Source: Halobacillus halophilus DSM 2266 (GTDB taxonomy: Bacteria; Bacillota; Bacilli; Bacillales; Halobacillaceae). From it: a stretch of DNA of 64,000 nt. The translations under genes were made by a program, and so were the position numbers. The first letter of the stretch is position 1, and every line of letters starts with the position of its first letter. The notes under the pieces are model-generated. The model searched no databases and had not been told where the DNA came from. It worked only from the letters and a program-made list of their open reading frames with translations. Of the stretch, positions 52,548 through 60,230 are shown piece after piece. The DNA lies in contig NC_017668.1 in assembly GCF_000284515.1 (NCBI RefSeq), forward strand, positions 1,612,001-1,676,000, read 5' to 3'.

Positions 52548-52679
52548 TCCTAATTTCCATAATATAAACCGTTGGGACAATGGGGTTAGCTCGGCAAATT
52601 TGGTTGGCTACTAGAAGCAACTACGACCCGAGAAGCCCCCACTTCAAATTTCGTTAGTAATTAAGTGGTGGGTAGTTCA
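52450..52679 (+). ncRNA. Predicted omega RNA of the second TnpB element
   Basis: Extends from the tnpB 3' end to the right end. Stems: CTCGG...CCGAG (about 52589-52632) and GCCCCCACTT...AAGTGGTGGG. The guide would be the flanking bases from 52680 (CAGGGTCACAGGCTTT). Confidence 0.5.
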
Positions 52680-53005
52680 CAGGGTCACAGGCTTTTTCCG
52701 TCTGAATGATCTTCAGGCAGAAGATGGTTAACGTTTTTGAAAAAGGTTTACTTTCTGAAAATGATTGAGGGGCTTTCCATATGTACTCAAATAACTGTTT
52801 TATGACTTTTTCGATTCGATAAACTTCTGTTATATATCGATGAATCAAATTATAGAGGTAGTGGACGTATTTAAAGTAATAATAAATCTTGGTTCATAGG
52901 GTTTTCCTCTTGGGTATTTATACTTATTACTAAAGATACCCGTTTATATTTATCTGAAACCATTTAACCGGACAATCGTACTAAGAAGATTGGAAGGAGG
53001 ATAAA
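52680..53005. other. Intergenic region after the TnpB element
   Basis: No supported gene. A minus-strand frame (52654-52848) reads EVYRIEKVIKQLFEYIW and then runs into the element's right end, so its last residues are IS-encoded. It could be the remnant of a gene cut by the insertion, but has no ribosome site. Confidence 0.4.
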
Positions 53006-53770
53006 ATGCCAGAATGGTTTAATATTCAAATACAAGACAGGTTCGAATTTTTATCAACGAGTCACATGATCATGCTCGCAATTCTTTTTTCAGGAATCGC
53101 TTTATTGCTGATTTTTCACCAGACTCTTCAAAAGAATGACAGGCTCCAGCAAATCATCAGATGGACATTATTCGTGCTGCTGCTGGGTGGCGAAATTGGC
53201 CAGACGATCTGGGGGCTTGCAAACCATAACTGGAATATGGAAGATCATGCTCCGCTTCACTTATGCGGAATTGCTTCCATACTTGGGATGGTGGCTCTGC
53301 TTTTTTATCGTCACAAGGTCATACAAATTCTTTATTTCATTGGCATTATTCCGCCGATCGTAACATTGTTAACGCCAGAGGTGTTTTACTCGTTTCCACA
53401 CTTTCGTTTTTTGAAATTTTTTCTGCACCATATGGCTTTAGCCTGGACCGGCATATTTTTAATTCTGGTTAGTTCTGCACGAGTCACCTTCCGATCGCTC
53501 CTTATGATGTTCGGTTATTTAAATCTTTATGCTGTATTTATATTTTTTCTTAACCGGCAAATCGGGACGAATTATTTGTTTCTGGCAGGCACGCCTGATG
53601 TGAGTACGCCGCTTGATGCGCTTGGGGAAGGGGTATGGTACTACGTGAATTTAGAACTCTTCTGTTTTGGATTATTCTTAGGGATGTATGGGTTATATCG
53701 TTTTATTTCACTCGGGCGAAATTGGAAAAAGAGGTCGGGGTTAAAAGAAGAAAAGTATCATTATCTATAG
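53006..53770 (+). CDS. YwaF/TIGR02206 family integral membrane protein
   Basis: 254 residues with about seven helices. The conserved family parts are NWNMEDHAPLHLCGIASILG (with the LPLHLC-type motif), ILYFIGIIPPIVTLLTPE, FPHFRFLKFFLHHMALAW and FLAGTPDVSTPLDALG. Function unknown; often next to transport or envelope genes. ATG after GGAGGAT. Confidence 0.85.
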   Translation: MPEWFNIQIQDRFEFLSTSHMIMLAILFSGIALLLIFHQTLQKNDRLQQIIRWTLFVLLLGGEIGQTIWGLANHNWNMEDHAPLHLCGIASILGMVALLFYRHKVIQILYFIGIIPPIVTLLTPEVFYSFPHFRFLKFFLHHMALAWTGIFLILVSSARVTFRSLLMMFGYLNLYAVFIFFLNRQIGTNYLFLAGTPDVSTPLDALGEGVWYYVNLELFCFGLFLGMYGLYRFISLGRNWKKRSGLKEEKYHYL

Positions 53771-53796
53771 GTACAGATTGAATAATTACATATAAA

Positions 53797-53838
53797 AGAA
53801 GCCGCATCTAAGACCCGACCTTAGATGCGGCTTGTTTT
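53797..53838. terminator. Bidirectional terminator
   Basis: AAGCCGCATCTAAG and CTTAGATGCGGCTT arms, AAAAG and TTTTT ends; between convergent genes. Confidence 0.9.
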
Positions 53839-54029
53839 TAATGCTGTACTTCCGTTTCCTTCAGTTCGTACAACGGAACTTCCTGGAACACATTTGGCTG
53901 ATCCACGGGGTGAATTCTTGCGGTTTCACTTCTCTCAATAACCTCTTCGATGTAAATCGGTCGGTCCTCATGGGTGACCGCAATCATTTCAGGGGAGTGG
54001 AAAATTTCTTTAGCGCGTTCTTTATTCAT
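53838..54029 (-). CDS. sspH: Small acid-soluble spore protein, H type
   Basis: 63 residues. MNKERAKEIFHSPEMIAVTH, IYIEEVIERSETARIHPVD and VFQEVPLYELKE follow the SspH consensus (RAKEI..SP..I.VT, ETAR). H-type SASPs are made in the forespore under sigma-G and help protect spore DNA or the core. AAAGGAGGATG gives the ATG start. Shows the organism sporulates. Confidence 0.88.
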   Translation of the reverse strand: MNKERAKEIFHSPEMIAVTHEDRPIYIEEVIERSETARIHPVDQPNVFQEVPLYELKETEVQH

Positions 54030-54111
54030 GAGCAGCATCCTCCTTTTTTATATCTCTAATGTTTGCATCAAACGTCAGAGCTATTCTCTAAAGAGGTGTT
54101 TTCCTGCGTAA

Positions 54112-55164
54112 CTATCGTAATATTTCTTGAAGAATCGGGTCCTGATCCAGAAAATCCAATGCTTTACGCTGGTATTTCTTTTCATGTAAATACGTGTACC
54201 GGTGCGGCTTGATTTCTGGACTGTTTTCAATGGCCATTTTGAAATCCGCTTTCTTCACTTCCAGCGTTTTTATATGATCAAAAAAGCCTGTCCGTGTAAA
54301 CACTTTTTGCATCCGGTCGGCACGATGTTCCTGTACATTTGCCATAATATAAGTCGCAATCCCCACCTGGATTCCGTGCATGTGAGGGTGTTCAGCGTAC
54401 TTATCGAGCGCATGGGAAATCAGATGCTCCGAGCCGCTTATGGGTGCGCTGTTTCCACTGATAATGGTGGCCACTCCGCCCATTGTTAACGAACTGACGA
54501 GCTCTTTTAAAAAAGTAGGATCCTGGATGTCATGCATAGGAGTGCGAACAAAGCTGTTCACCGCTTTCTTACTGAGCATGGACGCAAAAGCGTTCACCCG
54601 GCTCACGCCCTGACGATCTTCGAATTCCCAGTCGTAAAGGGCTGTAATATTGGACATTAAGTCTCCTACGCCAGCCAAAATAAAAGGGGAAGGGGCGTTT
54701 TGAATAATGTCAAGATCGGCAATGATGCCATACGGAACTTTGGCAGGGACCGTCGTTTTCTTTCCTTCAATCATTAAGGAGCAATTACTGCTCGCAAATC
54801 CATCGTTGGAGGCTGACGTTGGAATGCTGATAAAAGGAGTCTGGCGGGAAAAGGCCATATATTTTCCGCAGTCAATCACAGCACCTCCGCCCACCGCAAC
54901 GATCGCGTCATACATTTTTATGGAAAAAGCCTGTTTAATCAGATCATGGACTTCGGCATGGGGCTGCATAAGGACTGTATCCACTTTGGTAGTAGAAAGA
55001 GAATCTTTGATGTTTGCCTCCCATTGATCCATCGTAAATGAATCAAACAACATCAGGATATTTTCAAATCCATGGCGGTCAAAAATGTCCTGAAGATTGT
55101 AAATGATGCCGCTCTTAATTTCCAGAATAGCTGGAATTGGGATATTTGTAATGGGATTAGTCAT
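54112..55164 (-). CDS. araM: sn-Glycerol-1-phosphate dehydrogenase (AraM/EgsA family)
   Basis: 350 residues, iron-alcohol-dehydrogenase fold. VGGGAVIDCGKYMAF, ISIPTSASNDGFASSNCSL, VPYGIIADLDII and GSEHLISHAL place it in the glycerol-1-phosphate dehydrogenase group rather than glycerol dehydrogenase. B. subtilis AraM is a metal-dependent enzyme that reduces dihydroxyacetone phosphate to G1P, used with PcrB to make archaeal-type ether lipids. Overlaps the upstream HAD gene by 8 bases, so it is co-translated. Confidence 0.87.
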   Translation of the reverse strand: MTNPITNIPIPAILEIKSGIIYNLQDIFDRHGFENILMLFDSFTMDQWEANIKDSLSTTKVDTVLMQPHAEVHDLIKQAFSIKMYDAIVAVGGGAVIDCGKYMAFSRQTPFISIPTSASNDGFASSNCSLMIEGKKTTVPAKVPYGIIADLDIIQNAPSPFILAGVGDLMSNITALYDWEFEDRQGVSRVNAFASMLSKKAVNSFVRTPMHDIQDPTFLKELVSSLTMGGVATIISGNSAPISGSEHLISHALDKYAEHPHMHGIQVGIATYIMANVQEHRADRMQKVFTRTGFFDHIKTLEVKKADFKMAIENSPEIKPHRYTYLHEKKYQRKALDFLDQDPILQEILR

Positions 55165-55813
55165 GCGACAAATACCCTTTTTTCTCTAAATCAGCCTGGA
55201 TGTCCTGAAAGGTTGCCACAGGAGTGAAGGCGATATTTTTTTCGCTTAGAATTTCCTGCAGAGCATCTTTCGCAAAGGTGGCATCGGCATAGACAGCTGG
55301 ATGTGAATCGGGCTCGCTGTCGCCGGCGAAGTGAACAGTTTCGTATTCCTGTTTCAGCTCTTGAATCACTTTGGATTTGTCGATGCCGTAGCGTTCCGAA
55401 TGATGCCGGTGGGAAGGATCCATGTTTAAATGAACATTTTGGTCCTCATAATATCCTTCATTAGAAAAAACGGTCACATTCTGAATGTTGTATTCTTTTA
55501 AAATGTGATGAATGTAGTAATCGGTTCCCGCACTTAAAATATAAAAGTCTCCGCCATTGTTCTGTACGTGCTGAATGAAAGCCGGCACATACTCATCAAT
55601 CGGAATATTGAGAATATCCTCAATAATCTGCTCCTCATGCTGATTGATGGATGTGAAGATCGAGCGTAAAAATTCGATGTCCTTCATCTGACCTGCTTTC
55701 CACTTCTTAAAAAGGTCTCTGCCTTCCGGATAGTATTTCTCAATGATCACCCAGTAAAAGTCTTTATTTGAAATCGTACCATCAAAATCTGAAACGAATG
55801 CCCATTTCTTCAT
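55157..55813 (-). CDS. HAD-type phosphatase (MtnX-like)
   Basis: 218 residues. Motif I is FVSDFDGTISNKDF, motif II FYILSAGTDYYIHH, motif III KSKVIQEL and motif IV FAGDSEPDSHPA: the HAD-IB/MtnX phosphatase layout. MtnX works in methionine salvage, but no other salvage gene is near; the overlap with araM suggests a phosphorylated glycerol compound as substrate (inference). First gene of the two-gene operon. Confidence 0.82.
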   Translation of the reverse strand: MKKWAFVSDFDGTISNKDFYWVIIEKYYPEGRDLFKKWKAGQMKDIEFLRSIFTSINQHEEQIIEDILNIPIDEYVPAFIQHVQNNGGDFYILSAGTDYYIHHILKEYNIQNVTVFSNEGYYEDQNVHLNMDPSHRHHSERYGIDKSKVIQELKQEYETVHFAGDSEPDSHPAVYADATFAKDALQEILSEKNIAFTPVATFQDIQADLEKKGYLSHD

Positions 55814-56045
55814 CGTTCATCCCTCCACTGTCGTTTTCTATAGTGTAACAAAATTTTCAGCATATTGATGGATTGAAAACGCTTCATGTAAGGCAGAAAA
55901 ACGAATCTTTATAAGGAGATGAAGAGAAAATTCATATGGGATAAAGATGATCATACACCTTTGTCTAATTGGATAGCTTGTATGATAAATGCCGTTCTCA
56001 ATTCTATTATTTTCCATAGATTATATAGAGAGAGGAGGTGTAAGA

Positions 56046-56843
56046 ATGCCTGTTATTTCAACAAAAGGGCTGATCTACACGGTCAAACCTGGTGACACTC
56101 TATTTTCAATTGCCAGTCGTTTTGGCAGCACAGTAGCTGCGATCGAAAATGCTAACCACTTATATCCGCCTGTGACAGACCGAGGATTCATTTACCCGGA
56201 TGATGTTTTAGTCATCCCTACTTCAACATCCACTCCGATCTTGTCCCATATCGTGACGAACGGGGATACACTATCAGCTATCGCCCAAACGTTTGACGCT
56301 CACGTTGATCTTCTTACGGGAGTGAACAATGTTTCGAATCCCAACGTAATTAATGTAGGGCAGAACCTGCTTGTTCCAGCGTTCACTTATAGGATTGTCA
56401 GTGGTGATTCGCTGTATTCCATTGCGAGGCGATTTGGGGTGAGTATGGCTGACATTGAAGAAGCGAATGCCGATCGGCCTGGTTTTCAAGGAGATGTGAT
56501 CTGGCCGGATTATCACCTTATTATTCCGATCCCGACTTCCAGGAATATTTTTGTGATCCGTCCCCTGCCTGGTTCCACCTTTAACAGCGGAGATAAAGTA
56601 GAAGGTTACGCGAGAGTATTTGAGGCGGTCGTGACTTATCAACTGAGGGACAGTAATGGCGTAGTCGTGTCTAATGAACGCTTCACTATGACCGATCAAG
56701 GTGGCCCTGCTTACGGATTTTTCAGTAGTACCGTTTCTTTTGACCGACAGCCTACATCAGCTTCGGGAGAGTTGTGGGTCTATAGTCGAAGTGCTAAAGA
56801 TGGCAGTATTCAGGATTTAGTGAAAATTAAAGTAAACTTCTAA
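56046..56843 (+). CDS. Triple-LysM protein with Gmad2 domain
   Basis: 265 residues without a signal peptide. Three LysM repeats: IYTVKPGDTLFSIASRFG, SHIVTNGDTLSAIAQTF and YRIVSGDSLYSIARRFG. The C-terminus (NIFVIRPLPGSTFNSGDKVE to IQDLVKIKVNF) is a Gmad2 immunoglobulin-like domain found in spore-germination and wall proteins. Likely binds spore or wall peptidoglycan. GAGAGGAGG sets the ATG at 56046. Confidence 0.87.
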   Translation: MPVISTKGLIYTVKPGDTLFSIASRFGSTVAAIENANHLYPPVTDRGFIYPDDVLVIPTSTSTPILSHIVTNGDTLSAIAQTFDAHVDLLTGVNNVSNPNVINVGQNLLVPAFTYRIVSGDSLYSIARRFGVSMADIEEANADRPGFQGDVIWPDYHLIIPIPTSRNIFVIRPLPGSTFNSGDKVEGYARVFEAVVTYQLRDSNGVVVSNERFTMTDQGGPAYGFFSSTVSFDRQPTSASGELWVYSRSAKDGSIQDLVKIKVNF

Positions 56844-56849
56844 TAAATA

Positions 56850-56886
56850 GACAGTCTTCTCTAGCGGGAGGAGGCTGTTTTTTTGT
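56850..56886 (+). terminator. Intrinsic terminator
   Basis: ACAGTCTTCT and GGAGGCTGT arms (with G-U pairs) and seven T. Confidence 0.75.
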
Positions 56887-57072
56887 GCAGACTTTGATTA
56901 TTTAGAAAATTCACTTTGGGTATCTATCTTCACAAAGAATAGTAAGGTATATTTTTAGTATATTAAAAAATAATGGAATGGTTTTTAAAATTAGAACTTG
57001 CTCAGTATAATGGACAAAATTTTTTCTCATCCGCGGCAGTTTCTTAATTTTATCGTGAGAGGAGAAGAGCAT

Positions 57073-57978
57073 ATGAAAAAAGCAGGATGGATTGTAGTGT
57101 TTGCTTTGATACTAGGAGGGATAGGAACATTGTTCTCCTTTCAGGCTACGAAATCAATAGAAGATGAAAAGCTGCAAGTACATAAGGAAGAAGCCTTTAC
57201 GGCGAGTGAAATTCAAGACATCCATGTAGATACTTCATCAGCTGATATCCAATTTGTCGAAGGAAAAAGCAATCAAATTGAAGTGACCCTAAGTGGCTAT
57301 GCTCGGAAATGGAAAGAGTATTCGTATGAAGTTGAAGAGGAAGAAGGCGAGTTAAACGTAAACCTTAAAAAGAAAAGCAATGGACTTGGATTTTCTTTTG
57401 GTTTTGTCAGAGGAGATGACTTAGAATTACTCGTCAAAGTACCGAAGCAGAAACTGGAAGTAGTAAATATAGGCACCTCGTCATCTGAAGTAACACTTCG
57501 TGATCTTCAAGTAAGTCAGCTGATCGCTGCCACAAGTTCAGGTGATATTGAAGTATCCAGTCTGGAAGTTGACGAACAGTTGAACCTCCATTCTTCCAGT
57601 GGAAGTGTAATGATGACGAACATCAAAGGGTCAGACGCTGAGGTCGAACTGAAAACAAGCAGCGGAGATATAGAAGGAAAAGGGCTGCTGTTTAATGAAA
57701 TGAAAGCTCAATCTTCCTCAGGAAATGTTGATGTATCGCATGAAAGTCTGGCGGGAAATCTAACTGCGCATACATCAAGCGGTGATGTCACATTTTTGTT
57801 TGAAGAAGAACCTCAATCATTTATTCTGGACTACCAATCAAGTTCAGGTGAAGAACGCATTCAACTGGATGGTATTCATTATGAAAGAAGAGCAGAGCAT
57901 GAGGTGAAAGGCTATAAAGGAGAACAGAAGTATCAAATTCTTGTGGAAACGAGCTCAGGAGATTTTACCTTAAACTAA
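57073..57978 (+). CDS. Membrane-anchored DUF4097 (LiaG-like) beta-solenoid protein
   Basis: 301 residues. One N-terminal helix (AGWIVVFALILGGIGTLFSF) then a repetitive beta domain with TSSADIQFVEG, TSSGDIEVSSL, SSSGSVMMTNI, TSSGDIEGKGL, SSSGNVDVSH and TSSGDVTFLF. The SSGD/SSGN turns recur every 20-25 residues, typical of DUF4097/LiaG-like proteins implicated in cell-envelope stress. ATG chosen for GAGAGGAGAAG upstream. Confidence 0.85.
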   Translation: MKKAGWIVVFALILGGIGTLFSFQATKSIEDEKLQVHKEEAFTASEIQDIHVDTSSADIQFVEGKSNQIEVTLSGYARKWKEYSYEVEEEEGELNVNLKKKSNGLGFSFGFVRGDDLELLVKVPKQKLEVVNIGTSSSEVTLRDLQVSQLIAATSSGDIEVSSLEVDEQLNLHSSSGSVMMTNIKGSDAEVELKTSSGDIEGKGLLFNEMKAQSSSGNVDVSHESLAGNLTAHTSSGDVTFLFEEEPQSFILDYQSSSGEERIQLDGIHYERRAEHEVKGYKGEQKYQILVETSSGDFTLN

Positions 57979-58004
57979 ACGATATTTATATAAGAGAGTT
58001 ATTA

Positions 58005-58600
58005 CGCTATCCGGCCGGATTGCGTAAGACTCAGTTTCGAGATATCTTGGGTCCGTAGCCAAAAATAGATAAGGGTGGCTACAGAAACAACTCGCTTTCC
58101 TGCGGGGGAACTGGCAAGCCTCCTCGTTCGTTTCACTCCCTGTGGGGTCTCGCCTAGCTCCTTCTCCCGCGGGAGTCTCCTTGTTTCCTGCGCCACCTTA
58201 TGATTGAAGAGTGAACGGCCCCTTCTATAGGCGATAGAGGGGTGCTTGAGTCCCCTCAAATCCTTCTATAGCGGAAATTTTCCACTCTACAATTTCATTG
58301 TTATAGGTTTACCTCCATCATAAACCGGCGCGTTTGGAACAGATTTCGCTCCATGTATCGCAAGGTCCGGAGGGGAACGATGAAGACCCCTGCGGGATGA
58401 ACATGATCGGTGAGCTCCAGCAGGGCTGTAAGCCTGAGGAAGCTCCGCGCAGAAGAGATTCGACTAAGAACACCACGTCGTGTGGCAAGGTCGAACGACC
58501 CTGCGTCGTGCAGGGCCGGAAAGCGAGTCGTTCCCCTCCGGACCTGACTCTCTCACTAGATATCTCGAAACTGAGTCTTCCACAAATGGGAGCTTTTGTG
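58005..58600. repeat. IR-bounded ORF-less element, third copy
   Basis: Left: GCGTAAGACTCAGTTTCGAG (58021). Right: TATCTCGAAACTGAGTCTTC (58561). The interior shares CTCGCTTTCCTGCGGGGGAA, TGGGGTCTCGCCTAGCTCC and GAAGACCCCTGCGGGATGAA with the copy at 44.8 kb. A ~70-base extra piece near 58450-58525 (ATTCGACTAAGAACACCACG...) is unique to this copy. No gene. Confidence 0.8.
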
Positions 58601-58671
58601 TAGGATCAACATGCACGCTTAAAAGAGGCAATTGAAATAGAGGGACGGGGCTTTAATAAAATAACAATTAT

Positions 58672-58712
58672 GTAAGCAGGGACTTCCTTTGAGAAGGTCC
58701 CTGCTTTTTTAA
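58672..58712. terminator. Bidirectional terminator
   Basis: AAGCAGGGACCTTCTC-type arm on the minus strand and AAGCAGGGACTTCC on the plus; TTTTTT tail. Confidence 0.85.
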
Positions 58713-58713
58713 A

Positions 58714-59196
58714 TTAGAAGTGACGCTTTGCGCCTACATATTTGGATTTCCAATAAGAACTGGAGAGCTTTTGTGTCCTGACACCGTGAGAGGTAGCGGC
58801 AATAAACTCACCGGACCCCGTGTATATGCCCACAAATGAAACCTTGCCTTTTCCAGCCGTATCAAAGAATACAAGATCTCCAAACTTTAAATCGGATTGC
58901 TTTTTAACGACTTTTCCTTGCTTGTATTGATCCGCACTTGTGCGGGCGATTTTCTTTTTAGCAGCTGAATATGCATAGATATATTGAGTAAATCCGCTTG
59001 CATCGAATCCTTTAGGCGTCGTTCCTCCCCACTTAAATGGGGTCCCCGCGTATCTCTCCGCTACGGCAGCCACTTCCTCACCATAATTGATTGTGGCTTC
59101 TGCTTTTGAAAAAGGGGTGAAGACAAAAGCAGCAACTAATGAAAAAATGACCGCAGCATACACCCAAAACCTTGACTTACTTCCAACAACATTCAT
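58714..59196 (-). CDS. Exported NlpC/P60-fold protein without its catalytic residues
   Basis: 160 residues. A signal peptide (FWVYAAVIFSLVAAFVFTPF, cleaved near KAEA) precedes a C40 peptidase fold: YAGTPFKWGGTTPKGFDASG, GDLVFFDTAGKGKVSFVGIY and FIAATSHGVRTQKLS. Active members have FDCSGF, SHVGIY and FIHA. Here these are FDASGF, SFVGIY and FIAA, so the Cys and both His positions of the active site are gone. The fold is otherwise full length and undamaged, so a binding or scaffold role is more likely than decay. AGGAGG precedes the ATG. Confidence 0.82.
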   Translation of the reverse strand: MNVVGSKSRFWVYAAVIFSLVAAFVFTPFSKAEATINYGEEVAAVAERYAGTPFKWGGTTPKGFDASGFTQYIYAYSAAKKKIARTSADQYKQGKVVKKQSDLKFGDLVFFDTAGKGKVSFVGIYTGSGEFIAATSHGVRTQKLSSSYWKSKYVGAKRHF

Positions 59197-59470
59197 CCTT
59201 TTTACCTCCTGAAGTTAAATTCGCCAAACAATAATTATAGTATTGTTGCTATTTTTCGTTTATTCCACCGACGAAGATGAAAAGTTTTCGACATAGATTT
59301 TCTTGGCAGCAGCTGCCGTGAAGCTTTTGGAAGAAAAGAGAACAATAGAATTGGAACCCTCTAGTCCTGATAGATCCGCCTAATTAATAGCTCTCTTTTT
59401 TAAAGTAGAAGAATACCAGCTTTTTCTCTATTAACTTTAATAAGGAGTCTTTGGCAGTCCACTCCGTTAG
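59197..59470. other. Intergenic region without a gene
   Basis: Upstream DNA of the NlpC-fold gene; A/T-rich, no coding frame or structured RNA recognised. Confidence 0.4.
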
Positions 59471-59471
59471 C

Positions 59472-59550
59472 AGCACAGCGCAATTGAGGGTGATCACGAC
59501 GCAATCGGGGTAGAGCACGGCGCAATCGAGGTAGAGCACAACTCAATTCG
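59472..59550. repeat. 21-bp tandem repeat, about 3.8 units
   Basis: AGCACAGCGCAATTGAGGG(TG), ATCACGACGCAATCGGGGT(AG), AGCACGGCGCAATCGAGGT(AG), AGCACAACTCAATTCG. The third, longest member of the GCACGGC-CAATTGAGG intergenic family, also at 19.98 and 28.9 kb. Confidence 0.75.
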
Positions 59551-59812
59551 CCCCCAGTAAAGCTTAATCAGCCGCAGCATCTCCTAAACGCGCCAGCTTC
59601 TGATGGCAGCCTGAAACTAGAACCTATTATCCTCTCAAATTTCCCTCGTATTACTGATTACTGACTGCTTATTAGACGACTTCCCCACACCTCCGAGTAA
59701 CAGTGCCCAGGCCTTCATCATACCCTGATTGGGAAAGTGTCTTTATTAATGAATGAGAATTCGAATGGTTTCAGGACCAGAGTAAATCTGAATATTGATG
59801 GAGGTTACCCAT
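59551..59812 (+). promoter_or_regulatory. Leader region of the bacteriocin precursor gene
   Basis: No gene. A promoter should lie here because the precursor gene opens the TOMM run; no convincing -35/-10 pair or operator could be singled out. Confidence 0.35.
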
Positions 59813-60088
59813 ATGAATCAGTTTCAAAATGAACTTCAGCATTTGGATGTTGGAGAATTCCATGCCCAGCAGTTAGTACCGAGTGAGCAGGCTCATAATT
59901 ATGGCCAAGATTCGCGATTAATTGGTGGTTTTGGATTTGTGTGTTTTGGCTGCTTTGGCTGTTTCCGCTGTGCTGGATGTGGCGGTTGCGGAGGCTGCGG
60001 CGGTTGTGCGCGTTGCGGCGGTTGTGGAGGCTGCGGTGGCTGTGCGAGATGTGGACGCTGTGCAGGCTGCGGTCGCTGCGGACGTTAA
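59813..60088 (+). CDS. Heterocycloanthracin/sonorensin-type TOMM precursor
   Basis: 91 residues. Leader about 1-38 (NQFQNELQHLDVGEFHAQQL, PSEQAHNYGQDSRLIGG), then a core of 16 Cys at every third position (FGC, FRC, AGC, GGC, ARC, GRC) between Gly, Arg, Ala and Phe. YcaO-type enzymes convert such Cys to thiazol(in)es, which would give a polythiazole peptide. GGAGG lies before ATG; an in-frame upstream start lacks a site. The maturation and YcaO genes follow directly. Confidence 0.92.
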   Translation: MNQFQNELQHLDVGEFHAQQLVPSEQAHNYGQDSRLIGGFGFVCFGCFGCFRCAGCGGCGGCGGCARCGGCGGCGGCARCGRCAGCGRCGR

Positions 60089-60117
60089 GCATTTTACATT
60101 ATATATAGTTTTTCCTT

Positions 60118-60144
60118 ACCCCTGCAGAAACTGGCTGCAGGGGT
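60118..60144 (+). terminator. Hairpin between precursor and processing genes
   Basis: ACCCCTGCAG and CTGCAGGGGT arms, a perfect 10-bp stem with 7-base loop, then ACTTCTTAT. The T-run is weak, so it probably lets part of transcription through and stabilises the precursor mRNA (inference). Confidence 0.7.
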
Positions 60145-60230
60145 ACTTCTTATAAGGAAAGACATATGAGACAAAGGGACGTACATAGAATCGTAGAAGG
60201 AAGTCAGCTCAGCTGGTAAGGAGGAGTGTC

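Larger units (their letters stand above)
51270..52679 (+). mobile_element. Second solo-TnpB element (IS200/IS605 superfamily)
   Basis: The left subterminal hairpin (CCCCTTCCTCAAAAATGC / GCATTTTAGGTGGGG) lies at about 51279-51317. The right end is the stem GCCCCCACTT...AAGTGGTGGG-TAGTTCA ending at 52679, the same end type as the element at 26.4 kb. No Y1 transposase. Confidence 0.65.

Noticed and set aside
52654-52848. 64-codon minus-strand frame after the second TnpB element
   Set aside because: Its last residues are encoded by the element's right end and it has no start signal; at best the remnant of a cut gene.
59930-60088. Dense short GC-rich repeats resembling a CRISPR or minisatellite
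   Set aside because: The 3-codon periodicity encodes the xxC repeats of the TOMM precursor; no spacers.
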